In this document: one piece after another, positions 9,898 to 17,403 of the stretch | Layout of the letters: every line of letters starts with the position of its first letter | Position numbering within the stretch: position 1 is the first letter of the stretch | Assembly: GCA_016208965.1 (NCBI GenBank) | Contig: JACQXB010000005.1 | Span: 1-36,001, forward strand | Reading direction: 5' to 3' | DNA length: 36,001 nt | From: Nitrospirota bacterium | Lineage (GTDB): Bacteria; Nitrospirota; Thermodesulfovibrionia; UBA6902; DSMQ01 | The notes under the pieces: generated by a model | Database searches by the model: none | What the model saw: only the letters and a program-made list of their open reading frames with translations | Told to the model about the DNA's origin: nothing | Program-made: the position numbers and the translations under genes

Positions 9898-10548
9898 TTA
9901 TGAGCCATTGGCAAATTTTTTAATATATTCTTCTATGAGTCTTACCTGTTCTTTTTCATTAAGTTTTTCTTTTATTTGTCTCTCTGCAATTTCAATTGCC
10001 ATAAGGGCTGCCTCTGATTTTATAGCCTTTTTTGCCTTCTGAAGCTCATAATCTATGTTTGCCTTTGTTTGCTCAAGGATTTTATTTTTAAGACTCTTGC
10101 CCTGAGCGATGAGAGCCTCCCTTTCCCTTTCTCCTGCCTTTCTTGCTGACTCAAGGATTTTATTTATCTCTTCATCTACAGCCCTGAGTCGCTCCTGAAC
10201 TTCACCGAGCGCCTTTTTTGCGAGTTCCTTTGCCTCTTCTGCCTCTTTCAGGGATTTCTCAATAAGCTCTGTCCGCTTTCTGAGGAATTCACTTATAGGT
10301 TTGCGGCCGAATTTAACAAGGATGAAAACAAGGATAGCAAAATTTACAACAGGCCAGAGCCAGTCTTTTAATGAGGCACTGTGCCCTGCCTCTTCAGAAG
10401 CAAACGCCAAAGCAACAGTGAACAGTGAAAAGAGCAAAAAGGGAAATATGATACATGATACATGATACACGATACATGATAGATAATTCCTATATCCTGC
10501 ATCTTGCATTTTGCATCTTGAATCTTGCATCTTGAATCTTATTTTCAT
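9898..10548 (-). CDS. atpF: F-type ATP synthase subunit b with a repeat-derived N-terminal extension
   Basis: This 216-residue peripheral-stalk subunit is longer than usual (about 160-190). The functional part begins near residue 33: a hydrophobic leader (PFLLFSLFTVALAFASEEAG), the membrane-anchor region LKDWLWPVVNFAILVFILVK, then a long charged helix that pairs with b'. Residues about 5-31, reading KMQDSRCKMQDAGYRNYLSC and on, are translated from heptad arrays at 10451-10540. The start is supported because its ATG overlaps the atpF' stop as ATGA. An internal start such as the Met-less region after the array would lack a ribosome binding site, so the repeat is probably translated. A cleavable leader before SEEAG is seen in relatives of this b type. 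Confidence 0.92.
   Translation of the reverse strand: MKIRFKMQDSRCKMQDAGYRNYLSCIVYHVSCIIFPFLLFSLFTVALAFASEEAGHSASLKDWLWPVVNFAILVFILVKFGRKPISEFLRKRTELIEKSLKEAEEAKELAKKALGEVQERLRAVDEEINKILESARKAGEREREALIAQGKSLKNKILEQTKANIDYELQKAKKAIKSEAALMAIEIAERQIKEKLNEKEQVRLIEEYIKKFANGS
10451..10540. repeat. Heptad arrays inside the atpF 5' coding region
   Basis: 10451-10485 carries ATACATG, ATACATG, ATACACG, ATACATG, ATAGATA. 10499-10540 carries GCATCTT, GCATTTT, GCATCTT, GAATCTT, GCATCTT, GAATCTT. Both keep a strict 7-bp period. They lie inside the open frame of atpF, just after its start codon. Confidence 0.9.
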
Positions 10549-10964
10549 GCCCCCACCAATTTTTCAACAATCTTATTTGAGAGGTCTTCTACCTCTTTGC
10601 GTAAAGCCTCTTTTGTTTTTCTAACCTCTGCATTGAGCTTTTCCTGAGCCTGCCTGCCTATCCCAGCCGCATCTTTTTGTGCTGCATCTATAAGCTCTTT
10701 TTGCACATTTAAGCCTTCTTTTTTAAGATACTCGGTTGTTGCCCTTGCCCCATTTCTTGCCTCAACAAGTTGGGCATTTATTTTATTTAAGAGGTCTTCT
10801 TTTTCTTTGTCCATAGCCTTCGCACCATCAAGGTCGCCTTTTGTTTTCTCCTGTCTTTCTTTGAAAAGGCGGAGGAGTGGTTTAAAGAGGATATTGTTTA
10901 GAAGTACAATAAGCAGTAAAAAATTAATTAGCTGAACAAAAAACCATTTATTGAATTCTAACAT
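10545..10964 (-). CDS. atpF': F-type ATP synthase subunit b' (second b-type subunit)
   Basis: This 139-residue protein has one N-terminal membrane helix (KWFFVQLINFLLLIVLLNNI) then LFKPLLRLFKERQEKTKGDL and a long charged helix to the end, the usual form of the shorter b' subunit in heterodimeric b/b' stators. It is the first gene of the operon. An AGGAG ribosome binding site precedes the ATG, and a good promoter lies upstream at 11022-11050. The stop overlaps the atpF start by four bases. Confidence 0.9.
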   Translation of the reverse strand: MLEFNKWFFVQLINFLLLIVLLNNILFKPLLRLFKERQEKTKGDLDGAKAMDKEKEDLLNKINAQLVEARNGARATTEYLKKEGLNVQKELIDAAQKDAAGIGRQAQEKLNAEVRKTKEALRKEVEDLSNKIVEKLVGA

Positions 10965-11021
10965 TCTGTCTCCTAAATCTCTTATAGAGATTAAAGATAA
11001 AGACGAGGGAAAAACTTTTAA

Positions 11022-11050
11022 AAGTTAACATAGTATAAGGTCTTTGTCAA
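11022..11050 (-). promoter_or_regulatory. Sigma70-type promoter of the ATP synthase operon
   Basis: On the minus strand TTGACA (11050-11045) is followed by 17 bases and TAACTT (11027-11022), giving a leader of about 50 bases before atpF'. It is divergent from the pil promoter, with about 165 bp between the two -35 boxes. Confidence 0.65.
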
Positions 11051-11214
11051 TAAGTCTATTTTTATAAAAATATTTAGAAAGCTTATAAAATATATTTTGA
11101 AAAGTTAAGATATATATACGACATTAAGGCATGATGGGTCATTTTAAAAAATATCTTTCTTCTCTCTGTCTAACCCGCTCTAACCTTAATTTATCCATAT
11201 AGCATAAAAAAACC

Positions 11215-11243
11215 TTGACAATATCAGGTCTTTTTGATATTAA
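11215..11243 (+). promoter_or_regulatory. Sigma70-type promoter of the pil operon
   Basis: TTGACA at 11215-11220, 17 bases, TATTAA at 11238-11243. The expected transcription start falls at about 11250, which is also the first possible ATG of pilM, so either pilM is leaderless or translation starts at the second ATG (11262). Confidence 0.65.
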
Positions 11244-11249
11244 TAAGGC

Positions 11250-12320
11250 ATGTTTCAAGGCATGTTCCAGCGCCAGCGCAGCAAGGAAATATTTGGTTTA
11301 GATATTGGTTCCGGGTACATCAAGGCACTTCAACTTAAGGAAATTAAAGATGGCCATCAATTAGAACGGTTGAGTATTACTCAACTCCCACCAGAGCTAA
11401 TAGTGGACGGTTCCATAATAGATTCCCTTAGTGTAGTAGAGGCAATAAAAAGCACTGTCTCAGAGATGGGGATAAAGATAAAGGAAGTAGCCATTGCTGT
11501 ATCAGGCCATTCCTCTGTGATTATAAAAAGGATTTCTATACCGATAATGACCGAAGAGGAATTAAGCGAATCAATAAAATTTGAGGCAGAACAGCATATC
11601 CCTTTTGATATTGAGGATGTAAATCTTGATTTTCAGATACTTGGTGCAAAAGAATCTGGAAACCAGATGGATATTCTTATTATTGCGGTTAAGAAGAGCA
11701 AGATAAACGAATATGTATCTGTTGTAGGGGAGGCAGGGCTTACCCCTGTAATTGTTGATGTAGATGCCTTTGCGCTTGGGAACATGTATGAGATAAATTA
11801 TGAAGTTAAGGCAGATGAAAGTATCGCCCTTATTAATGCAGGAGCCAGCACAATTAATATGAACGTTCTTAAAGGGGGGGGCTCTGTTTTTACAAGAGAC
11901 AGTTCTGCAGGTAGTAATCTGCACACAGAAGCGCTTCAGAAAGAGTTTGCTATTTCTTTTGATGATGCAGAGAGATTGAAATACGGCGGGTCTGTTGAGG
12001 GGGTCCCACAAGATGCTGTTGCATCTGTTTTAACTTCTGCCTCTGAAGCTCTCATTGCAGAGATTTCAAGGTCATTTGATTATTTTAAAGGTGCTGTTAA
12101 CAATGCGGATGTTCATGGTATAGTTTTATGCGGCGGCTGTTCCCTGGTAAAAGGTTTTGCTCCGTTGTTGTCTGAAAGTGTTGGGATAAATGTTAAGATT
12201 GTAGAGCCTTTTAAAAACATCAAGATACCGGCCACATTTGATAAAAACTATCTTAAAAATATAGGGCCCATTGCTGCCGTGGCAGTGGGTTTAGCTTTGA
12301 GGAGGATAGGAGATAGATGA
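11250..12320 (+). CDS. pilM: Type IV pilus inner-membrane platform ATPase-fold protein PilM
   Basis: This 356-residue actin/FtsA-fold cytoplasmic protein binds the PilN N-terminus and links the cytoplasmic side to the PilNO alignment complex. The phosphate-1 motif is IFGLDIGSGYIKALQL (about 14-29). SEEELSESIKFEAEQHIPFD-like sequence (about 95-115) and the ALINAGASTINMNVLKGG and VLCGGCSLVKGF segments are family hallmarks. Two start codons are possible, 11250 (MFQGMFQRQRS) and 11262 (MFQRQRS); the second better matches the family's short N-terminus. The stop overlaps pilN by four bases. Confidence 0.96.
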   Translation: MFQGMFQRQRSKEIFGLDIGSGYIKALQLKEIKDGHQLERLSITQLPPELIVDGSIIDSLSVVEAIKSTVSEMGIKIKEVAIAVSGHSSVIIKRISIPIMTEEELSESIKFEAEQHIPFDIEDVNLDFQILGAKESGNQMDILIIAVKKSKINEYVSVVGEAGLTPVIVDVDAFALGNMYEINYEVKADESIALINAGASTINMNVLKGGGSVFTRDSSAGSNLHTEALQKEFAISFDDAERLKYGGSVEGVPQDAVASVLTSASEALIAEISRSFDYFKGAVNNADVHGIVLCGGCSLVKGFAPLLSESVGINVKIVEPFKNIKIPATFDKNYLKNIGPIAAVAVGLALRRIGDR

Positions 12321-12856
12321 TAAGGATTAACCTCCTTGAGGTGGAACGTAAGAAAAAACCACAGCCGTTACCTGAAGTTTTTATCTATGGCATTATAATT
12401 CTTGCTGTAACAATTTTAGTGCTGGGGCTTTTTACACTTCATTTGACCAGTAAAGATTCAGATTTGAAGGCTGAGAAAGCATCTAAGGAAAAGAGGCTTG
12501 GGGAATTAAATGTAATGATAAAAGAGGTTGAAAATTACGAGAGAAATAATAAGGCATTTCAAGAGAAAGCCAATATTATTGAACAATTAAGGAAGAATCA
12601 GGATATCCCTTTAAGGCTTCTTGATGAAGTAAGCGCTATGCTTCCAAAGGGTGTTTGGCTGACTTCCTTAAATGAGGCGGGGGGCAATACCACCATTGAA
12701 GGTTATGCATTTACCAACCCCGACCTTGTTGGCTATATTGATAACCTGAAAAGATCAGAATATCTGGAAGAAGTTACATTAATAGAGTCAAGGGATACAA
12801 CGATTGAGAACGTGTCTCTTTATCAATTCAAATTGACATTTAGAATTAAGGTATAG
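12317..12856 (+). CDS. pilN: Type IV pilus assembly protein PilN
   Basis: This 179-residue bitopic inner-membrane protein has the conserved cytoplasmic N-terminus MIRINLLEVERKKKP, whose INLL motif docks into PilM, then one transmembrane helix (about 24-46, VFIYGIIILAVTILVLGLFT), a periplasmic coiled coil (about 50-100) and a ferredoxin-like C-terminal domain (LLDEVSAMLPKGVWLTSLNE onward). It forms a heterodimer with PilO. It starts inside the end of pilM as ATGA. Confidence 0.95.
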   Translation: MIRINLLEVERKKKPQPLPEVFIYGIIILAVTILVLGLFTLHLTSKDSDLKAEKASKEKRLGELNVMIKEVENYERNNKAFQEKANIIEQLRKNQDIPLRLLDEVSAMLPKGVWLTSLNEAGGNTTIEGYAFTNPDLVGYIDNLKRSEYLEEVTLIESRDTTIENVSLYQFKLTFRIKV

Positions 12857-12865
12857 AAAGGCAAA

Positions 12866-12889
12866 GGTATGTACCATACGGTACATACC
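12866..12889. repeat. Perfect hairpin over the pilO start region
   Basis: GGTATGTACC, loop ATAC, GGTACATACC: a perfect 10-bp stem with a 4-base loop. The ATG at 12869 lies inside the 5' arm. If the stem forms in mRNA, it would hide that ATG and favour the in-frame ATG at 12899. Confidence 0.8.
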
Positions 12890-13501
12890 AAAGGGTTTAT
12901 GGCATTAAACATTGACATGAAAAACATCCCACCGTACTTAAGGATTATCATAACAATTATACCTTCGTTAATACTGGTTATATTATTTGTTGTCTTTATT
13001 TATTCCCCTAAGAGCAGAGAAATCAAGTTGTTAAGTGAGAGCATAGTTAGATTAGGCAATGAGATTACAAGCAGTGAGGTAAAGGCGAGCAGGCTTTCCG
13101 CACTTAAGATAGAGGATACGAGGCTAAAGGCAAGGCTTGTGGAACTGCAGGAACAACTGCCTGAAGAAAAGGAGGTCTCAGGTTTGCTAAAACAGATCTC
13201 GGGACTTGGAATTAAATCAGGGCTTAAAATCCTCCTATGGAGACCTGAGAGTAAGATACCAGACCCATCCGAACTTTATGTAAATATCCCGGTAAAGATA
13301 GAGGTACTAACAGGCTATCATAACCTTGGTACCTTTTTCAGCCATATCAGCAGACTACCGCGAATTGTTAATATCTCAGAAATAAAACTTAGTAATCCCC
13401 AGGTGAAGAAAGGGGTCCAATTGGTAAATGCGAGTTTTACTGCTACTACTTTTTCTGCTGTGGGAACTGCTGAAAGTCATGGAGAGAAGATAAGACCATG
13501 A
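12869..13501 (+). CDS. pilO: Type IV pilus assembly protein PilO
   Basis: This protein, 210 residues from the first ATG, has one transmembrane helix (about 27-50, LRIIITIIPSLILVILFVVF), a periplasmic coiled coil (about 55-100) and a C-terminal ferredoxin-like domain (QISGLGIKSGLKILLWRPES, then LYVNIPVKIEVLTGYHNLGT). It partners PilN. The start is uncertain: GAAAGG precedes the ATG at 12869, but that codon is inside a perfect hairpin, and the ATG at 12899 (MALNIDMKNIPPYL) gives a more typical N-terminus. It overlaps pilP by four bases. Confidence 0.93.
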   Translation: MYHTVHTKGFMALNIDMKNIPPYLRIIITIIPSLILVILFVVFIYSPKSREIKLLSESIVRLGNEITSSEVKASRLSALKIEDTRLKARLVELQEQLPEEKEVSGLLKQISGLGIKSGLKILLWRPESKIPDPSELYVNIPVKIEVLTGYHNLGTFFSHISRLPRIVNISEIKLSNPQVKKGVQLVNASFTATTFSAVGTAESHGEKIRP

Positions 13502-13998
13502 GGCTGTTTATAATCATAATCGCCATGATATTTGCCATAGGTGGATGCAAGGAAGAGTTCCCTGAGGCAAAAGATATAAAAAAACAGAAGGGAGCGGTAA
13601 AAACGCAACCAATTCCTCAGCAGGAACTACCAAAGACTAAGGTGTATGGTTATGTGTATGACCCAGAGGGGAAAAGAGACCCTTTTGCACCTCTTATAGC
13701 TATCACAAAGGAAAAGGCAAAAAAAAGCGAAGTCATAGGGACACTTGAGGGTTATGACATAGGGGATTTTAAATTAATAGCTACTGCTAAGAAGGCAGGT
13801 CAATATTACGGGCTGCTCCTCACACCTGATAGTAAGGCATATACAGTTAGGGAGGGAGCTACTATTGGGCTGCAGAAGGGAACGATAAAAAAAATAACAA
13901 ATAATAGGGTAATAATAATAGAACACTCAAAGGATTATGAAGGAAAACTAAAACAAAGGGAGATAGTTTTGGAACTCCTCAAAGGAGAGGGAGAATGA
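13498..13998 (+). CDS. pilP: Type IV pilus lipoprotein PilP
   Basis: This 166-residue inner-membrane lipoprotein has a lipoprotein signal MRLFIIIIAMIFAIGGC with the lipobox ending at Cys17, then a low-complexity linker containing PIPQQELPKTKVYGYVYDPE, the YDPEGKRDPFAP motif typical of PilP, and a C-terminal HR-type beta domain (FKLIATAKKAGQYYGLLLTP, ITNNRVIIIEHSKDYEGKLK) that contacts PilNO and the secretin PilQ. It overlaps pilO and pilQ by four bases each, so the pil genes should be translationally coupled. Confidence 0.95.
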   Translation: MRLFIIIIAMIFAIGGCKEEFPEAKDIKKQKGAVKTQPIPQQELPKTKVYGYVYDPEGKRDPFAPLIAITKEKAKKSEVIGTLEGYDIGDFKLIATAKKAGQYYGLLLTPDSKAYTVREGATIGLQKGTIKKITNNRVIIIEHSKDYEGKLKQREIVLELLKGEGE

Positions 13999-15761
13999 TG
14001 AAATTAAATTGGAAGCTTTTCTGTATATTAAATGGGGTTGCTTTATTTCTTGTTCTGTGCTGTATGGCATGGCATGTAAGTGCTGAGGTCCCTGAGATTA
14101 CAGGCATAGATGTAAGAGAAGTTAATGGTTCTACCGAGATACAAATAGAGGGTAATTCTCCGCTTAATTATACTATATATAAACCGTCTGACCCTTACAC
14201 GATTGTAGTTGAATTGCATGATGTTAGTGCTGGTAAGTTTAAAGAGAAGCTCATAATTGATAAGGCAGGGGTTATGGAGATAATTCCAACCGAGGTTGAA
14301 GGTGCTGCCAAAACTACAAGACTTGAAATAGTTCTAACTGTACCTGCTGATGTTAAACCCCTCCAGAAAGTCAAGGCTTTAATACTTACATTTTTAAACC
14401 CGGATGCTGCCGTTGCAGAGGCACAGACACCCTCACTCACCCCAACAACTAAAGAGCCGAGGTTATTAGCAAAAACCGGGGCAGAAAAAACTACAGAGAC
14501 ATTAAATGGCACACCCTCAATTAGCGTGAAAGATAAATATGCAGGAGAGAAGATATCACTTGATTTTCAGGATGCTGAGCTTTCTCATATCTTCAGGCTC
14601 CTTGCAGAGGTTAGTGGTTATAATATTGTTGTTAGCCCTGAGGTTAAAGGAAAATTCTCAATGAAGTTGCTGAATGTGCCATGGGAACAGGCGCTTAATA
14701 TAATTCTAAAAAACCATGCATTGTCAAAGACAGTAGATGGCAATATTATTCGTATTGTACCGACCGCTCTCTTAAGCAGAGAGGCAGAAGAGATTTCAAA
14801 GGTAAAAGAGGCAGAGATAAAGGCAGGGGAAATAGAAACGAGAATCTACCCTATTAATTATGCTGATGTTGACAAGGTTAAGGGTGCTATTGAGAGTGCA
14901 AAGGTTCTTACGAGCATAGGGAATGTAAGCGCTGACAAAAGGACAAGCACTGTAATTATAAAGGATGTTAAGGGAACTCACAAAGAATATGAAGATATTA
15001 TTTTATCCCTTGACATCCCAACTCCTCAGGTGAGTATTGAGGCAAAGATTATTGAGGTAACAACGAGCTTCACAAAAGAATTCGGTATTCAGTGGGGTAT
15101 GTCGTGGAAGCCACCTGACGAAAGGATAACAATCGGAGGCCCCAGCACCCCTGGCGGAACAGGGTTCAGTACCGGCAGCCCGCTTATGGTAAACCTCCCT
15201 GCTGCTGTTGGGTCAGGTTCTGGTGGTGCCATTGGGATTGGCTATATAACCGGAACATTTAAACTGGACTTACAACTTTCAGCAATGGAGAGTTCCGGTA
15301 AAGGCAATATAATATCTAACCCTAAGATTACCACTATGGATAATGAGAAGGCAACCATTAAGCAGGGCAAAAAGATTCCTTATCAGACGGTTTCTTCTGA
15401 AGGGACAAAGGTAGAGTTTGTAGATGCCCAACTGGAACTTACTGTTACCCCTCATATAACACCTGATGGGACTATTGTTATGGATGTAGAGGTAAAGAAA
15501 AACGAGGCAGATTTTGCGCAGACCGCTGGAACTGGAGTTCCAACCATTGACACAAAGGAGGCCAAAACACGGGTCTTAATCAAAGACGGTGATACAGTGG
15601 TTATTGGTGGAATATTAAAAACCACCACCTCAAAGAGTACGGCAGGTGTCCCTATTTTATCAAAAATACCTGTTCTTGGATGGCTCTTTAAGAAAGAAAA
15701 AGGTGTAGAAGATACAAGTGAGCTTCTTATATTTATAACACCGAGGGTAGTATTCAAGTAG
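13995..15761 (+). CDS. pilQ: Type IV pilus secretin PilQ
   Basis: This 588-residue outer-membrane pore has an N-terminal signal sequence (about 1-31), a single AMIN domain (about 34-130; many PilQ have two), a linker, the STN/N0 domain (ISLDFQDAELSHIFRLLAEV, about 190-255), a secretin N1-type domain (IETRIYPINYADVDKVKGAI onward) and the C-terminal secretin beta-barrel (VSIEAKIIEVTTSFTKEFGI to the end) with the signature VPILSKIPVLGWLFKKE. It is the last pil gene. The pilus motor (pilB/pilT), PilC and pilin genes are not in the window. The 216 bp after it hold no gene. Confidence 0.96.
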   Translation: MMKLNWKLFCILNGVALFLVLCCMAWHVSAEVPEITGIDVREVNGSTEIQIEGNSPLNYTIYKPSDPYTIVVELHDVSAGKFKEKLIIDKAGVMEIIPTEVEGAAKTTRLEIVLTVPADVKPLQKVKALILTFLNPDAAVAEAQTPSLTPTTKEPRLLAKTGAEKTTETLNGTPSISVKDKYAGEKISLDFQDAELSHIFRLLAEVSGYNIVVSPEVKGKFSMKLLNVPWEQALNIILKNHALSKTVDGNIIRIVPTALLSREAEEISKVKEAEIKAGEIETRIYPINYADVDKVKGAIESAKVLTSIGNVSADKRTSTVIIKDVKGTHKEYEDIILSLDIPTPQVSIEAKIIEVTTSFTKEFGIQWGMSWKPPDERITIGGPSTPGGTGFSTGSPLMVNLPAAVGSGSGGAIGIGYITGTFKLDLQLSAMESSGKGNIISNPKITTMDNEKATIKQGKKIPYQTVSSEGTKVEFVDAQLELTVTPHITPDGTIVMDVEVKKNEADFAQTAGTGVPTIDTKEAKTRVLIKDGDTVVIGGILKTTTSKSTAGVPILSKIPVLGWLFKKEKGVEDTSELLIFITPRVVFK

Positions 15762-15977
15762 ATAGAGGTTTTTAAACTTGAGTATTATAGTGATATACAG
15801 GTTACCTTTTGCTCTCTATATGCCAACTCATAACTTGTTGAAATTAATAGATGCTGAAACAATACTGAAACGACCCGTGAAATAAGTTCAGAGCAAGGTT
15901 CAGCATGACATTTTGTGCTGTAAAAGGGTTTTTTCAGGGATCTCAACTTATAATCTATAGCAATCTATAAGAGTTTA

Positions 15978-17279
15978 ATGCTCAGATATATTACCTCCGG
16001 TGAATCACACGGCAGTGCGCTCACAGCAATTATTGAAGGCATCCCTTCAGGGCTTTCTATTTCCGCAGATAATATAAACAAAGACCTTTTAAGGCGGCAA
16101 AAGGGTTACGGCAGGGGCGGCCGCATGAAGATAGAGTCTGATGCCGCTAAGATACTTTCAGGCGTCAGGCATGGCAAGACTATCGGCTCGCCGATAAGTA
16201 TTTTAATAGAGAATAAGGACTGGCAGAACTGGCAGGATGTTATGAGTGCGGATAACCCCCCTTGCCCCCCCTTAAATAAGGGGGGGATGGGGGGGGTTAT
16301 TGTTACTCGTCCCCGTCCAGGGCATGCTGACCTCGCAGGTGCAATAAAATACAATACCTATGACATAAGAAATATCCTTGAGAGGTCAAGTGCGAGAGAG
16401 ACCGCGGCGAGAGTAGCTATTGGGGCAATAGCTAAAAAATTTCTTTCAGAGTTTGATATTAAGATTGTAAGTTATGTGATGGAGATAGGTAATATTAAAG
16501 TTCCAAGTTCCAAGTTCCAAGTTCCAAGTTCAGAAAATTTTTTTTTAGAGACATTTGAAAGGGCTGAAAAATCTGCTGTAAGATGTCCGGATAAAAATAC
16601 TGAGAAAAAGATGATAAATAAGATTAATAAGGCGATAAAGAAAGGTGACACAGTAGGTGGGATATTTGAGATAGTTGTCCTTGGTGTCCCTGTAGGGCTT
16701 GGAAGTTATAGCCAGTGGGACAGAAGGCTTAATGCAAGACTTGCTTATGCACTTATGGGTATTCAGGCAATAAAAGGGGTGGAAATAGGTTTGGGTTTTG
16801 AGATATCAAGAAGATTTGGTTCTGAGGTGATGGATGAGATTTACTACAGAGCACAGAGCACAGAGCACAGAGCACAGACAACAGAAAATCCCCCCTCACC
16901 CCCCTTTGTCAAAGGGGGGCAGTGGGGGGATTTTAGTAAAGGGGGGCAGTGGGGATTTGGTTTTTGCCGAAAGACAAATAATGCTGGTGGCATTGAAGGT
17001 GGAATAAGCAATGGTATGCCAATAGTATTGAGGGCTGCTATGAAGCCAATACCTACTTTGAAGAGGCCGCTCTCATCCGTTGATATCATTACAAAGAAGA
17101 AATTTAAGGCTGCATACGAGAGGTCTGATGTCTGTGCTGTCCCATCTGCGGCTGTGGTTGGTGAGGCAATGACTGCACTTGTAATTGCTGATACAGTTTT
17201 AGAGAAATTTGGTGGGGACAGCATGAAAGAGGTTAAAAGGAATTATAAAGGGTATCTGGAACAGATTAGAAAATTCTAA
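15978..17279 (+). CDS. aroC: Chorismate synthase carrying three in-frame repeat insertions
   Basis: AroC converts 5-enolpyruvylshikimate-3-phosphate to chorismate and needs reduced FMN. The 433 residues exceed the usual 350-400. Conserved parts are intact: [15 protein letters not shown] at the N-terminus, [64 protein letters not shown] and the C-terminal [13 protein letters not shown]. Three stretches are foreign: about residues 92-107 ([13 protein letters not shown]), 174-187 ([14 protein letters not shown]) and 290-326 ([20 protein letters not shown] onward). They correspond to a palindromic element, a heptad array, and a heptad array plus a palindrome. All preserve frame, so the gene is probably functional. 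It is followed by aroKB, the same pathway. Confidence 0.93.
   Translation: MLRYITSGESHGSALTAIIEGIPSGLSISADNINKDLLRRQKGYGRGGRMKIESDAAKILSGVRHGKTIGSPISILIENKDWQNWQDVMSADNPPCPPLNKGGMGGVIVTRPRPGHADLAGAIKYNTYDIRNILERSSARETAARVAIGAIAKKFLSEFDIKIVSYVMEIGNIKVPSSKFQVPSSENFFLETFERAEKSAVRCPDKNTEKKMINKINKAIKKGDTVGGIFEIVVLGVPVGLGSYSQWDRRLNARLAYALMGIQAIKGVEIGLGFEISRRFGSEVMDEIYYRAQSTEHRAQTTENPPSPPFVKGGQWGDFSKGGQWGFGFCRKTNNAGGIEGGISNGMPIVLRAAMKPIPTLKRPLSSVDIITKKKFKAAYERSDVCAVPSAAVVGEAMTALVIADTVLEKFGGDSMKEVKRNYKGYLEQIRKF
16252..16299. repeat. Palindromic C-run/G-run element in aroC, copy 3
   Basis: ATAACCCCCCTTG-CCCCCCTTA-AA-TAAGGGGGG-ATGGGGGGGGTTAT: nested palindrome, in frame, encoding about 16 extra residues between the MSAD and [13 protein letters not shown] parts of chorismate synthase. 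Confidence 0.9.
16498..16532. repeat. Heptad array in aroC (AAGTTCC x 5)
   Basis: Four perfect AAGTTCC units and one AAGTTCA. Because three heptads make 21 bases, the encoded peptide has a 7-residue period ([14 protein letters not shown]). Confidence 0.93.
16848..16882. repeat. Heptad array in aroC (AGAGCAC x 4 plus AGACAAC)
   Basis: Four perfect units and one degenerate unit of 7 bp, in frame. It directly abuts the palindromic element at 16886. Confidence 0.93.
16886..16957. repeat. Palindromic C-run/G-run element in aroC with a duplicated right arm, copy 4
   Basis: AAATCCCCCC-TCA-CCCCCCTTT-GTC-AAAGGGGGG-CAG-TGGGGGGATTT (16886-16933), then a second right half, AAAGGGGGG-CAG-TGGGGATTT (16937-16957). 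The duplication of one half shows that these elements change by slippage or recombination inside the gene while keeping frame. Confidence 0.88.
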
Positions 17280-17303
17280 ATCTTTTTCTTCCTTATATGG
17301 ATG

Positions 17304-17393
17304 CATGATTCATGATTGTCTTTATCTTGCATCCTGTATCTTGGAACGAGGTCGATTCGACCGAGTCGTTTCCGACCTGTATCTTGCATCTTA
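17304..17393. repeat. Heptad array in the aroC-aroKB spacer interrupted by a small hairpin
   Basis: CATGATT twice (17304-17317), TATCTTG, CATCCTG, TATCTTG (17323-17343), then about 36 bases forming a nested hairpin (AACGA-g-GTCGA-t-TCGAC-cgag-TCGTT), after which the array resumes with TATCTTG, CATCTTA (17380-17393). The hairpin looks like an insertion into a pre-existing array. Confidence 0.75.
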
Positions 17394-17403
17394 TTTTTAA
17401 ACT

